A stretch of 64,000 bases of DNA from an uncultured Kangiella sp. (lineage in GTDB: Bacteria; Pseudomonadota; Gammaproteobacteria; Enterobacterales; Kangiellaceae), in contig CANNDL010000004.1 of the NCBI GenBank assembly GCA_947503435.1, positions 186,001 to 250,000 on the forward strand, written 5' to 3'. Below the pieces are notes generated by a model. It saw nothing but the letters and a program-made list of their open reading frames with translations, was not told where the DNA came from and did no database searches. The translations under genes and the position numbers were made by a program. Below, in pieces: positions 8,791 to 17,889 of the stretch (position 1 is its first letter; every line of letters starts with the position of its first letter).

Positions 8791-9765
8791 ATGAATACAT
8801 CTAATCAAAATTTTGCTGCCTTTTGGCAAAAAAATGCGTCATCTATTACTAAGATATTAGCGGTGTTGTTCCTAATACTGACACTATATATTTTGGCTAA
8901 ATTAATTTGGTTATGGGTTGATTATGCTCAGCCAGATAACCCTGTTGCCAACGACCCTTCAACGCCAATAACTTCATCGAATAACAAGGTAAATGTTAAT
9001 AAAATTGCTCAAATGCATTTATTTGGTACGGCAAATCGAACTGAAGAGCCTGTTGAACAAGTTAGCGGTGAAACGAAACTTAGTTTGAAGTTAGTGGGTG
9101 TTTATGTGGACTCTAACGAACAATTAAGCAGCGCTATTATTCGGAGCAGTAGTAATCAAGAAAAAGTCTATTGGATAGGCGATAAACTGCAAGGTGTTGG
9201 TCGAAATCAAGTGGAATTAAAGAAGGTTGAACCATTAAGAGTAATTATTCGAAATGGTGCCAGAAATGAAACACTGACTTTGCTAGAAAAGCTCAATAAA
9301 CAAGTTATTGCCTCAGCCAAAAAGCCACTAGCGGAAGTAAAGCCGGGTGATGGTAAGACGATAGATAAGCGACAAGATTCTAGGTTGACTAAAGATTTGA
9401 GCGATATTCGCAACAAACTTAGTCAAAGTCCACAGTCCTATGCCGATTTAGCGCGTTTTGAAATGGTTACTGATAACGCTGGGCAGGTTTCAGGCTTTAA
9501 AGTGGCGCCAGGTAAAGATCCGAGAATGTTTAGCCGCTTAGGTTTACGTCGAAACGATGTAATTACTTCAGTAAACGGAGAAGCATTAAGCAATCAAGCT
9601 TACTGGACAGTGTTGGAGCAGCTGCAAACCGCAGAATCACTAGAAGTGAATATTGAGCGTAATGGACAACCCATTACCTTGTTACTAAATTTGGGGGCGG
9701 GGCAAAGATCGAACCAACAAAATGATCAGCCTCGCGACAATACAAGAGACCTAAAAATTCAATAG
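8791..9765 (+). CDS. gspC: Type II secretion system protein GspC
   Basis: Inner-membrane clamp protein linking the cytoplasmic assembly platform to the secretin. The 324-aa protein has a short cytoplasmic N-terminus, one membrane helix (~residues 18-40), a homology region (HR) around residues 75-165 (MHLFGTANRTEEPVEQ, LVGVYVDSNEQLSSAII) that contacts GspD, a Lys-rich linker, and a C-terminal PDZ domain (~residues 215-305: LRRNDVITSVNGEALSNQ). It ends with a low-complexity Asn/Asp/Gln/Arg tail. First gene of the twelve-gene gsp operon; gspD follows after 36 bases. Confidence 0.95.
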   Translation: MNTSNQNFAAFWQKNASSITKILAVLFLILTLYILAKLIWLWVDYAQPDNPVANDPSTPITSSNNKVNVNKIAQMHLFGTANRTEEPVEQVSGETKLSLKLVGVYVDSNEQLSSAIIRSSSNQEKVYWIGDKLQGVGRNQVELKKVEPLRVIIRNGARNETLTLLEKLNKQVIASAKKPLAEVKPGDGKTIDKRQDSRLTKDLSDIRNKLSQSPQSYADLARFEMVTDNAGQVSGFKVAPGKDPRMFSRLGLRRNDVITSVNGEALSNQAYWTVLEQLQTAESLEVNIERNGQPITLLLNLGAGQRSNQQNDQPRDNTRDLKIQ

Positions 9766-9801
9766 TTTTTAAGGATTGAAAACACACGACGAGAACAGTG
9801 T

Positions 9802-11883
9802 ATGAATACGAAGCATAAGCTAATTACAACAGCAACAAGTTTGGGATTATTGTTAGCCTCTTTTTCGGCTGACGCAGAGCGACTGAATGTTCGTGATGCG
9901 GATATTCGCGAAGTGGTGGAAACGGTTGCTAGAATTACGGGTAAAAACATGATTGTGGATCCGCGGGTTTCACAAAAGAAAATTACCATTATCTCCAATC
10001 AAGACAGCAGCAAAGATGATATTTATCGTATGTTCTTGGCTACCTTGAAAATTCATGGATTCCAAGCGATCCAAGTGGATAAAAATACTGTAAAAATCAT
10101 TCAAGAAGCCAAAGCTCGCTCCGAACCAGGTCCAGTCAATCCATCAAACCCAGCAAAATACGGCGATACTTATGTTACTCAAGTGATTCCGGTAAATAAT
10201 GTTAACGCTCAGCAGTTGGTCAATGTATTGCGTCCTATGGTTTCAGCAACTTCTGGCCAAATGTTAGCGGTGCAAGGCACTAATACCATTATTCTTCACG
10301 ATTCTGCCTCTAACGTAAAACGCTTGAAAGATATTATTGCTCGTACCGATAAAGCTAACGATGAAGAGATTGAAGTCATTCCATTGCAGCACGCTTCTGC
10401 TACCGAAGTGGTGCGAATATTGGATTCGATTACCAACACTCAAGGTGGGCAACAACAAGTTAATCAAAGCCAGGCGCCTAAATTTGTTGCTGATGAGCGT
10501 ATGAATACTATTCTTCTGAGCGCTACCGATAAAACTCGTGTACGTTTACGTGCGTTAATTGCAAGTTTAGACCGCCAGCAAAATTCTGTTGGAAATACCA
10601 AAACGATTTTCTTGAAATACGCTAAAGCTGAAGAAGTGAAAGAAGTGTTATCAGGGATTGGCGAATATAAGCAAAAAGAAGAGTCTGGCGCAGCGGGACA
10701 ACCTGCTGGCGGAGCTCGTTCTCAAAAATCTTTATATAGCATTCAATCTCACGAAGAAACCAACGCTTTGGTAATGACTGCACCACCCGATATGATGCGT
10801 GAGTTTGAATCGGTGGTAAGAAGTTTAGACATTCGTCGCAAACAAGTTCATGTAGAAGCGATCATTGTTGAAATCTCGGATCGGAAAGCGCGAGAACTGG
10901 GTATCCAATGGTTATTCTCTCCTTCAGGAAATGGCACCCAACCGGCCGGTATTATTAACTTTGGTTCTATTGGTCAAATTGCAGCAGGAGTTCAAGCTGG
11001 TCGAGATTACACAGAAGAAACAGTCACCCGCGATACTGATGGTTTCGTGACCGGTAGTGTTTCTACCACGGTTAGAGGTGATGGCGGCGTTGCTTTAGGA
11101 CAAGTGTTAAGTGGATTATCAGGAGCCGGAATTGGCCTTGCTAGAACTTCAACTTCGGGTTTAAGCTGGGGTGCCTTTATTAATGCATTAGAAGGTGTCA
11201 CTGATTCTAATACTTTAGCTCGTCCAAGTATTACTACCTTAGATAATACTGAAGCTGAGTTTAGTGCCGGTCAAGAAATTCCAATTATTACCGGGTCAAC
11301 ATTGGGAAATAACAACGCTAATCCGTTCCAAAATGTGGAGCGAAAAGACATAGGTGTTTCTTTAAAGATTAAGCCGCAAATTAATGAAGGTAATCATGTT
11401 CGTTTAGATATCGAACAAGAAGTATCCTCATTAGCTGGCGCAACTCAAGTAGACGTAGTAACCAACAAACGTAAAGTTAAAACGTCAGTATTAGTGCCAG
11501 ACGGTGGCATGGTAGTGTTAGGTGGTTTAATTGATGACACTATTAATGAAAGTGAGCAAAAAGTTCCTCTTTTAGGTGATATTCCACTAGTTGGAAATTT
11601 ATTCAAATCACGTGGCACGACGAAAGAAAAGCGAAACTTGATGGTATTCATTCATCCTCGAGTTTTGAAAGATGATGCCGAGTTAAGACAGGTTAGTTCT
11701 GCTAAATATAGCTATATGCGTGCGCAACAGCTTGAGCAGTTAGCTGACGGTATTAATCTAATGCCAGGTGTCGATCCACACGTGATGCCAACCTATGATG
11801 AAGCGTTAGTGTTACCGCCAAGTTTTGAAGAATACATGGATAAAGAATCGAAGCAAGATGCTGAGAAAGATGGCAAGGAATAG
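9802..11883 (+). CDS. gspD: Type II secretion outer-membrane secretin GspD
   Basis: Forms the outer-membrane channel of the type II system. The 693-aa protein has a signal peptide ending near SFSADA, an N0 domain (LNVRDADIREVVETVARITGK), three N1-N3 repeats with linker inserts, and the secretin core with the hallmark VPLLGDIPLVGNLFK and the VLVPDGGMVVLGGLI strand. It ends with an S-domain-like C-terminal region that could bind a pilotin. The N-terminal residues after the signal peptide contain no lipobox, so it is not itself a lipoprotein. A pilotin gene (gspS) is not recognised in the window. gspE starts 3 bases after the stop. Confidence 0.97.
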   Translation: MNTKHKLITTATSLGLLLASFSADAERLNVRDADIREVVETVARITGKNMIVDPRVSQKKITIISNQDSSKDDIYRMFLATLKIHGFQAIQVDKNTVKIIQEAKARSEPGPVNPSNPAKYGDTYVTQVIPVNNVNAQQLVNVLRPMVSATSGQMLAVQGTNTIILHDSASNVKRLKDIIARTDKANDEEIEVIPLQHASATEVVRILDSITNTQGGQQQVNQSQAPKFVADERMNTILLSATDKTRVRLRALIASLDRQQNSVGNTKTIFLKYAKAEEVKEVLSGIGEYKQKEESGAAGQPAGGARSQKSLYSIQSHEETNALVMTAPPDMMREFESVVRSLDIRRKQVHVEAIIVEISDRKARELGIQWLFSPSGNGTQPAGIINFGSIGQIAAGVQAGRDYTEETVTRDTDGFVTGSVSTTVRGDGGVALGQVLSGLSGAGIGLARTSTSGLSWGAFINALEGVTDSNTLARPSITTLDNTEAEFSAGQEIPIITGSTLGNNNANPFQNVERKDIGVSLKIKPQINEGNHVRLDIEQEVSSLAGATQVDVVTNKRKVKTSVLVPDGGMVVLGGLIDDTINESEQKVPLLGDIPLVGNLFKSRGTTKEKRNLMVFIHPRVLKDDAELRQVSSAKYSYMRAQQLEQLADGINLMPGVDPHVMPTYDEALVLPPSFEEYMDKESKQDAEKDGKE

Positions 11884-11886
11884 ATT

Positions 11887-13404
11887 ATGGCCGAGCAAAT
11901 GTCTTCAGAAATGGAAGTTGTAGAACCGATCTTTGATAGCTTCCGTCCTTTACCTTTTAGTTTTGCTAAAAGACACGGCGTATTTTTAACAAAAACAGAA
12001 GCTGGCTTGAGTTGCTTTTTACGTGAAGGCACCTCGCCAACCGCTTTGTTAGAAGTGAAGCGTCATTGCAGTGAGCCTTTTGCAGTTACCAAGTTAAGAG
12101 AAGATGATTTTGAAGCTGAGTTAAGCGCTTACTATCAGTCTGGTACTGGTGGTGCGCAACAAGCAATGGATGATTTGGGTGATGAAATGGATCTGTTTAA
12201 GTTAGCTGAAGAGCTGCCTGAAACAGAAGATTTATTAGAAGCCGAAGATGATGCACCAATCATTAAGTTGATCAATGCATTACTGACTGAAGCCATTAAA
12301 GAAAACGCTTCCGATATTCATATTGAAACTTTTGAAAAAACACTTTCGGTCCGCTTCCGTGTCGATGGTGTTTTACGTGAAGTGTTACAACCGAGTCGAA
12401 AATTAGCACCGTTATTAGTTTCTCGTATTAAGGTTATGGCCAAGCTGGATATCGCCGAAAAACGTATTCCGCAAGATGGGCGTATTGCTTTACGAATAGC
12501 CAACCGTGCCGTTGATGTACGTGTTTCTACTATGCCGTCGAGTCATGGTGAACGGGTAGTTTTGCGTTTGCTGGATAAAGAAGCCGGCCGCCTAGAATTT
12601 TCGCACTTAGGAATGCAGCAAGACTCGATGGATTTGATGAGTGCCTTACTGCATAAGCCGCATGGCATTATTTTGGTTACCGGTCCTACGGGTTCAGGTA
12701 AAACAACCACACTTTATGCCGGTTTATCTTTATTAAATAATTCAAGCCGGAATATTTTAACGGTTGAAGATCCGATTGAGTATTTGATCGATGGCATTGG
12801 TCAGACTCAGGTTAATCCAAAAGTGGATATGACGTTTGCTCGAGGATTAAGAGCGATTTTACGTCAAGATCCTGATGTAGTAATGGTTGGTGAGATCCGT
12901 GATTTAGAAACGGCGCAAATTGCTGTACAAGCATCTTTAACTGGTCACTTAGTACTTTCAACATTGCACACTAATACTGCCGTGGGTGCAGTTACTCGTA
13001 TGCAAGACATGGGAGTCGAACCGTTCTTATTATCTTCTTCAGTACTTGGCGTATTAGCGCAAAGATTAGTGAGACGTTTATGCCCTGAGTGTAAACGCCC
13101 TGAAGTGGCTAATGAGAAAGAGTGCGAGTTAATGGGTTTGGATGCGGCTAATCCACCGACCATTTACCATCCTGAAGGATGTGAGGTTTGCAGTTACCGC
13201 GGTTATAACGGCCGACAGGGTATATATGAGTTATTGATGGTCGATGAGCATGTAAGAACCATGATCCATAACAATGCCAGTGAACAAGAGATGGAAAAGT
13301 ATGCTCGTAAATCTACTCCGGGCATCCGCTCAGACGGTAGGGATCGAGTATTGCAAGGCATCACTACTGTCGAAGAAGTCTTACGCGTTACGCGTGAAGA
13401 CTAA
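11887..13404 (+). CDS. gspE: Type II secretion ATPase GspE
   Basis: Cytoplasmic hexameric ATPase that powers pseudopilus assembly. In 505 aa it shows the N-terminal GspL-binding region, the N2 domain, Walker A at residues 266-273 (GPTGSGKT), the Asp box, Walker B ([14 protein letters not shown]), a His box (LSTLHTN), and the zinc tetracysteine module with C399/C402 and C432/C435. The RQGIYELL signature follows. Translation probably couples with gspD. All catalytic motifs are intact. Confidence 0.97.
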   Translation: MAEQMSSEMEVVEPIFDSFRPLPFSFAKRHGVFLTKTEAGLSCFLREGTSPTALLEVKRHCSEPFAVTKLREDDFEAELSAYYQSGTGGAQQAMDDLGDEMDLFKLAEELPETEDLLEAEDDAPIIKLINALLTEAIKENASDIHIETFEKTLSVRFRVDGVLREVLQPSRKLAPLLVSRIKVMAKLDIAEKRIPQDGRIALRIANRAVDVRVSTMPSSHGERVVLRLLDKEAGRLEFSHLGMQQDSMDLMSALLHKPHGIILVTGPTGSGKTTTLYAGLSLLNNSSRNILTVEDPIEYLIDGIGQTQVNPKVDMTFARGLRAILRQDPDVVMVGEIRDLETAQIAVQASLTGHLVLSTLHTNTAVGAVTRMQDMGVEPFLLSSSVLGVLAQRLVRRLCPECKRPEVANEKECELMGLDAANPPTIYHPEGCEVCSYRGYNGRQGIYELLMVDEHVRTMIHNNASEQEMEKYARKSTPGIRSDGRDRVLQGITTVEEVLRVTRED

Positions 13405-13433
13405 CGCAATTAGTTTAAAAGAAGGTTTTAATA

Positions 13434-14657
13434 ATGGCTGCTTTTGAATACGTTGCTCTTAACACCAAAGGTAAAGAAAAAAAAGGCGTTTTAGAAGGCG
13501 ACACGCCTAGGCAAATTCGTCAGCAACTACGCGACAAAGGCTTTACCCCGCTCGAAATATTACACATTGGAGACTCCGCTCAAACTAAAGATAAGACAGC
13601 TCTTGGTTTTGGTGGAGTATCGATCAAAGTTGCAGATCTTGCGTTAATTACTCGTCAGTTAGCGACACTGGTTAAGGCTGCGCTACCAATTGAAGAAGCG
13701 CTGAAAGCAGTATCTGAGCAAACTGAAAAACCAAAAGTAAAAAGCATTCTTTTGGGCGTTCGCGCCAAAGTCATGGAAGGTCATACTTTAGCTGATGGTA
13801 TGGCAGAATTTCCTAAAGTCTTTAATGGTTTGTATCGTGCGATGGTAGCCGCCGGTGAAAGAGCTGGGCACTTAGATACAGTATTAAATCGTTTAGCTGA
13901 CTATACTGAAAGACGCCATAAAATTCGTGGCAAAATTACCGCGGCCATGGTGTATCCAATTGTATTAATAACGGTTGCGATTACAGTGGTGATTTTGTTG
14001 ATGATCTTCGCAGTTCCGAAAATTGTTGCTCAATTTACTAACTCGGGTCAGGAACTTCCGTTTGCCACTAAGATTCTAATTGGTATCAGTGACTTTTTAT
14101 CATCTTATGCAGGATTGTTCACTTTAATTGGAATTATCGGGGCTTTGGTGTTGTTTTCACTGTGGTTACGAAACCCAGAAAATCGAAAAAGATGGCATGC
14201 GAAACTGCTTAAATTGCCCGTATTTGGCCGTTTATCAAAGAACTTAAACACCTCGCAGTTTGCTAGCACTTTAAGTATTTTACACTCTAGCGGTGTGCCA
14301 TTATTAGAAGCCATGAATATTGGCGGTAAGGTTCTGACCAATTTAAAAATGCGTGAGGCAGTGGCTGAGGCTGCTGTAAAAGTTCGCGAAGGCGCGAGTT
14401 TAAAAAACTCATTAGAGCAAACCAAACTTTTCCCGCCAATGATGATTCATATGATTGGTAGTGGTGAAGCGAGCGGAGAGCTCGAAGATATGCTGCAACA
14501 AGTTTCTGATAATCAGGAAGCTCAATTTGAAAACAGTGTCGATATTGCACTGAATATTATGGGCCCTATGATTATTTTATTTTTAGGTGGAATGGTGTTC
14601 TTTATTGTATTGGCGATGATGTTGCCAATCTTCGAATTGACCAGTTCCATCGGCTAA
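13434..14657 (+). CDS. gspF: Type II secretion inner-membrane platform protein GspF
   Basis: Polytopic platform protein that contacts GspE and GspL. Its 407 aa hold two homologous GspF/PilC domains: the first with LALITRQLATLVKAALPIEEAL, the second with LNTSQFASTLSILHSSGVPLLEAM. Membrane segments lie near residues 172-195, 222-245 and 375-400. The M-I-x-S-GEASGELEDML signature is present. A GAAGG ribosome-binding site precedes the ATG. gspG follows closely. Confidence 0.97.
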   Translation: MAAFEYVALNTKGKEKKGVLEGDTPRQIRQQLRDKGFTPLEILHIGDSAQTKDKTALGFGGVSIKVADLALITRQLATLVKAALPIEEALKAVSEQTEKPKVKSILLGVRAKVMEGHTLADGMAEFPKVFNGLYRAMVAAGERAGHLDTVLNRLADYTERRHKIRGKITAAMVYPIVLITVAITVVILLMIFAVPKIVAQFTNSGQELPFATKILIGISDFLSSYAGLFTLIGIIGALVLFSLWLRNPENRKRWHAKLLKLPVFGRLSKNLNTSQFASTLSILHSSGVPLLEAMNIGGKVLTNLKMREAVAEAAVKVREGASLKNSLEQTKLFPPMMIHMIGSGEASGELEDMLQQVSDNQEAQFENSVDIALNIMGPMIILFLGGMVFFIVLAMMLPIFELTSSIG

Positions 14658-14679
14658 TGTGTTAATGATGAGAGAAAAA

Positions 14680-15153
14680 ATGAAAAAGCAAGTTTCCAAA
14701 AAAATAACAGGTTTTACTATTACAGAAATTTTAGTGGCCTTGGCTATTGTAGCCATTATGTCCACGGTGATCGCGATTAACTTTTTGGGTAAAACCGAAG
14801 AAGCAAAATTTACTCGTGTTAAAGGCGATTTGACCAATTTACAGTCTGCCTTGATGAGCTATTACAACGATAATGGTTTTTTCCCGACAACTGATCAAGG
14901 TTTAAATGCATTGGTTAGAAGACCAACACAAGATCCTGTACCTAATAACTATCAAAAGGGTGGTTATATTTCAGGTGGTGGTGTTGTCAACGATCCTTGG
15001 GGAAAGCCGTACCAATACATTTCCCCAGGCATCGAAAATGATTACGATCTATTTTCGATGGGAAAAGATGGGCGTCCAGGTGGGCAAGGTGAATTTCAAG
15101 ACATTAGCGTTTGGAATATGAATGCAATTAACTTCAATGCTGAGAATCAATAA
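14680..15153 (+). CDS. gspG: Type II secretion major pseudopilin GspG
   Basis: Main subunit of the periplasmic pseudopilus. The prepilin leader MKKQVSKKITG is followed by the cleavage/methylation site FTITEILVAL, with Glu at mature position +5. The C-terminal part has the family pattern DNGFFPTTDQGLNALV, NDPWGKPYQY and YDLFSMGKDG, which carries the calcium-binding loop. I chose ATG 14680 (157 aa) over upstream GTG/ATG codons because GAGAG precedes it at suitable spacing and the leader length fits. The prepilin peptidase (gspO/pilD) that must process it is not in this window. Confidence 0.96.
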   Translation: MKKQVSKKITGFTITEILVALAIVAIMSTVIAINFLGKTEEAKFTRVKGDLTNLQSALMSYYNDNGFFPTTDQGLNALVRRPTQDPVPNNYQKGGYISGGGVVNDPWGKPYQYISPGIENDYDLFSMGKDGRPGGQGEFQDISVWNMNAINFNAENQ

Positions 15154-15799
15154 TAGACATATTATAAGCACAAAGCCTCAAGCAGGATTTACTATGCTTG
15201 AGGTGGTGATTGCTATGGCAATTATCGCCATTATCGCAGTTGGGGCTTTTCGGTTTTTTGGCGCTAATCATAAAGGCGAACTCAAGAATCATGCCTATAA
15301 ATTATTAGGCCAACTACAGATCGCAAATGAAGAATCGATTATTCGTGGGGTTGAGTTTGGTTTAAGAGTAGAAGACGATGGCTATACGTTTTTAATATAT
15401 AACAATGAACAATGGCAAGAACTTGAAGACCATCAGTTTTTAAAGAATCAAGAATTTGAACATCCCTTTGCCCTGTACGTTAATGTAGAAGGGCAAGATT
15501 CGCTATTAAAAAATTCGACTCAGGAAGCCGATGAAAGCAAAGATTCTGGCGAAGAATCTGAGAGTGAATTGTCCGATGGTGAAAGCAGTCCCGTAAAAAT
15601 ACCGCAAATTTTTATGCTTTCTAGTGGTGAAATGAATGAGTTTTATTTGACCATTGGTTTAGACGAGTCAGAAGGTATTTTTTATCGTATCGCTGGAAAT
15701 TATCTTGGCGATTTGAAAATATCGAAAAGAGCATTAGCAGGTAACTATCAGTCAGATTGGGATAAAGATTTAGATAAGGATGCTTTTTATGCTCAATAA
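15122..15799 (+). CDS. gspH: Type II secretion minor pseudopilin GspH
   Basis: Minor pseudopilin with prepilin site QAG/FTMLEVVIAMAIIAI and Glu at +5. The start overlaps the end of gspG; a second in-frame ATG at 15137 would shorten the leader. Length is 225 aa. A strongly acidic Ser/Glu/Asp insert at about residues 136-160 (QEADESKDSGEE...) is not part of the usual GspH fold and accounts for part of the excess length. The rest, beta-rich, follows GspH (IANEESIIRGVEFGLRVEDDGY). Co-translated with its neighbours. Confidence 0.93.
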   Translation: MQLTSMLRINNRHIISTKPQAGFTMLEVVIAMAIIAIIAVGAFRFFGANHKGELKNHAYKLLGQLQIANEESIIRGVEFGLRVEDDGYTFLIYNNEQWQELEDHQFLKNQEFEHPFALYVNVEGQDSLLKNSTQEADESKDSGEESESELSDGESSPVKIPQIFMLSSGEMNEFYLTIGLDESEGIFYRIAGNYLGDLKISKRALAGNYQSDWDKDLDKDAFYAQ

Positions 15800-16166
15800 A
15801 AAGCAAACAGGCTTAACGCTGCTAGAACTTTTGATTGCGATGTCTATTACCGGAATATTAATAGTGCCATTGGTTTACGGTCTTTTTAATTCAAGCGCCC
15901 AGAGTATTAGTTCGAATAGGGATAAAACTTTGGCAAGTTATGTGGCTAAAAATTATATAGCGGAATTGCAACTAGAAGATAATTGGCCATCTGTCGGAAC
16001 AAAAGAATCCGAAATGGAGTTGGCGAACCGTGAGTGGAAAATTGAGCATCAGGTTTTTGAAACCAGTGAGCCTAAGATGCGACGAGTTACGGTTACGGTA
16101 GAGTATGGTGGAGATGGTGTCTTTACCATGACCGGATTTGTTGGGCAAAAGGATAAAAAGCAATGA
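15789..16166 (+). CDS. gspI: Type II secretion minor pseudopilin GspI
   Basis: Minor pseudopilin that forms the pseudopilus tip with GspJ and GspK. Leader MLNKKQTG is followed by LTLLELLIAMSITGILIVP, with Glu at +5. The globular part shows NREWKIEHQVFETSEPKMRRVTVTV, typical of the family. I chose ATG 15789 (125 aa) rather than an upstream in-frame ATG at 15780 because TAAGGA lies at ideal distance from it. The first codons overlap gspH and the last overlap gspJ, pointing to translational coupling. Confidence 0.94.
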   Translation: MLNKKQTGLTLLELLIAMSITGILIVPLVYGLFNSSAQSISSNRDKTLASYVAKNYIAELQLEDNWPSVGTKESEMELANREWKIEHQVFETSEPKMRRVTVTVEYGGDGVFTMTGFVGQKDKKQ

Positions 16167-16822
16167 GCCAAAAAGTAATGCGCAATAGGGGATTCAGTTT
16201 AACTGAAGTCCTTGTTGCATTAGCAATTTTAGGGATTGTTGGATTGTTGTCGATGGAGCTTTTCAATTCAGTTCAAAAAACCATGGCCTCTAATGAGAAA
16301 CATATTGATCGATTGCGCGAAGTTCAATTAGCCATTAGGCAGTTAGAAGATGATGTTCAACACTTAGCGTATCGTGAAAGACGTGATGAGTATGGCGATA
16401 AAGTAGCCTTGTTGCGAGGAAGAACAGCGGCTTCAGATAGCTTTATAGATTTTACCCGTACCAAGTGGCGTAACCCCGCAAAATTAGCTCGCAGCAATTT
16501 ACAGCATATAGTCTACCAGCTAGAAGATGAAAAACTGATTCGTAATCATTGGCTTTATGTTGATAGCGCCGTCGAAGGGCAAGAGTTGAAGCGCCCCATG
16601 CTGTCTGGCGTTGAAGAAGTTAAATTTGAATTTTTAAAAGATGATAGCTGGCAAAAGGAATGGGAAGCTGAGCAAGATAATTTAATGGATATGCCACGAG
16701 CTATAAAAGTGACTTTGACTTTAAAAGATTTTGGAGAAATCTATCGTGTTTTTCCCATAGCTTCTTTTGAGTCTATCAAACCCCAGTCTGGAGTGAGCGC
16801 CAATTTAGGGGATAAAGGTTAG
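16163..16822 (+). CDS. gspJ: Type II secretion minor pseudopilin GspJ
   Basis: Minor pseudopilin, 219 aa, with leader MSQKVMRNRG and cleavage site FSLTEVLVALAILGI (Glu at +5). The globular domain has the family pattern LREVQLAIRQLEDDVQHLAYR and later LRGRTAASDSFIDFTRTKWRNP. The ATG overlaps the gspI stop by 4 bases. GspI, GspJ and GspK form the tip complex of the pseudopilus, and all three are present and intact. Confidence 0.95.
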   Translation: MSQKVMRNRGFSLTEVLVALAILGIVGLLSMELFNSVQKTMASNEKHIDRLREVQLAIRQLEDDVQHLAYRERRDEYGDKVALLRGRTAASDSFIDFTRTKWRNPAKLARSNLQHIVYQLEDEKLIRNHWLYVDSAVEGQELKRPMLSGVEEVKFEFLKDDSWQKEWEAEQDNLMDMPRAIKVTLTLKDFGEIYRVFPIASFESIKPQSGVSANLGDKG

Positions 16823-16823
16823 G

Positions 16824-17888
16824 ATGACATCTTTTAGTAAACCAAAGCAAACAGGTATAGCATTAATTACTGTGTTAATGATAGCTGCTGTTTTAATTAT
16901 GTTCGCCACTTTTATTATTAATGATCGTCAAGTCAGTGATCGCAGAACATTCAACATTATAAATAATGCGAGAGCGGCTGAGTATATGGTTGGTGCTGAA
17001 GTTTTTGGCAAAAGCCTTTTAGAGCAGTATTTTGAGCAGTCAAAAGCGGAACGAGTTGTGCGAACTCAGCCATGGGCAACTACGCCAATGCAGTTTCCGA
17101 TTGAAAATAACTTGGGCCAGTTAGAGGGACAAGTACGCGACATGCACAGTTGCTTTAATTTAAATTCGATTTTAATGGAAGCTAAGAATGCGGGCCCAAC
17201 TTCAAATGGCGAAATTTCTCAAAATGAACTTCGTGACGAAACCGCTTCTGATGCAGAAACACAGAATACTGAATTCGGTAAGCAGTTACCGGGTGAAAAA
17301 GTGTATATGAAATTAATAGAAACGTTATTACCAAGCGAGATAGAAGCTACGCCTGCGCAGTTGGCAGCGACTTTACGGGATTGGCTAGATGAAGATCTGG
17401 AAGTTTCTGGGGCTGATGGTGCTGAAGATTATACATATACCGGCTTAGAGATTCCCTATCGTACGGGTAATACTTTGTTGGCAGATAGCAGTGAACTAAT
17501 GGTTATAAAGGGTTATAACGCACAAATTTATGACTCGATAAAAGATTACATCTGCGTATTACCAACCAAAGAAGGCACCATAAACGTTAATACAGTAAAG
17601 CCAGAGCATGCAGTTTTAGTATGGGCTCTACTCGATGAGGTAGATTTGGCAACGGTACAGCAAGTATTGCAGGATATGCCTGAAGAGGGCTATAGTGAAG
17701 GTGATTTTTACACCGCATTAGGAAATGGAAAGGCATCGCCGGAAGCTGCTGGACGTTTAGCTTTCGATAGTAAGTTTATGCTGATGACTGCTACAGCCAA
17801 TATTCATACTGGTAGCGCTCAAACCAAGTCACTATTGTTAAAAAATCAAAATCAATTTCAAGTGGTTGCGCGCCACATTGGAGATTAG
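16824..17888 (+). CDS. gspK: Type II secretion minor pseudopilin GspK
   Basis: Largest minor pseudopilin, capping the tip complex. Leader KPKQTG is followed by IALITVLMIAAVLIM; the +5 position lacks the usual Glu, which is normal for GspK. The large globular domain (354 aa in total) shows DMHSCFNLNSIL, an insert rich in Asn/Glu/Asp, LRDWLDEDLEVSGADGAEDYTY and INVNTVKPEHAVLVWAL, typical of the SAM-like alpha domain. Translation starts one base after the gspJ stop. Confidence 0.95.
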   Translation: MTSFSKPKQTGIALITVLMIAAVLIMFATFIINDRQVSDRRTFNIINNARAAEYMVGAEVFGKSLLEQYFEQSKAERVVRTQPWATTPMQFPIENNLGQLEGQVRDMHSCFNLNSILMEAKNAGPTSNGEISQNELRDETASDAETQNTEFGKQLPGEKVYMKLIETLLPSEIEATPAQLAATLRDWLDEDLEVSGADGAEDYTYTGLEIPYRTGNTLLADSSELMVIKGYNAQIYDSIKDYICVLPTKEGTINVNTVKPEHAVLVWALLDEVDLATVQQVLQDMPEEGYSEGDFYTALGNGKASPEAAGRLAFDSKFMLMTATANIHTGSAQTKSLLLKNQNQFQVVARHIGD

Positions 17889-17889
17889 T

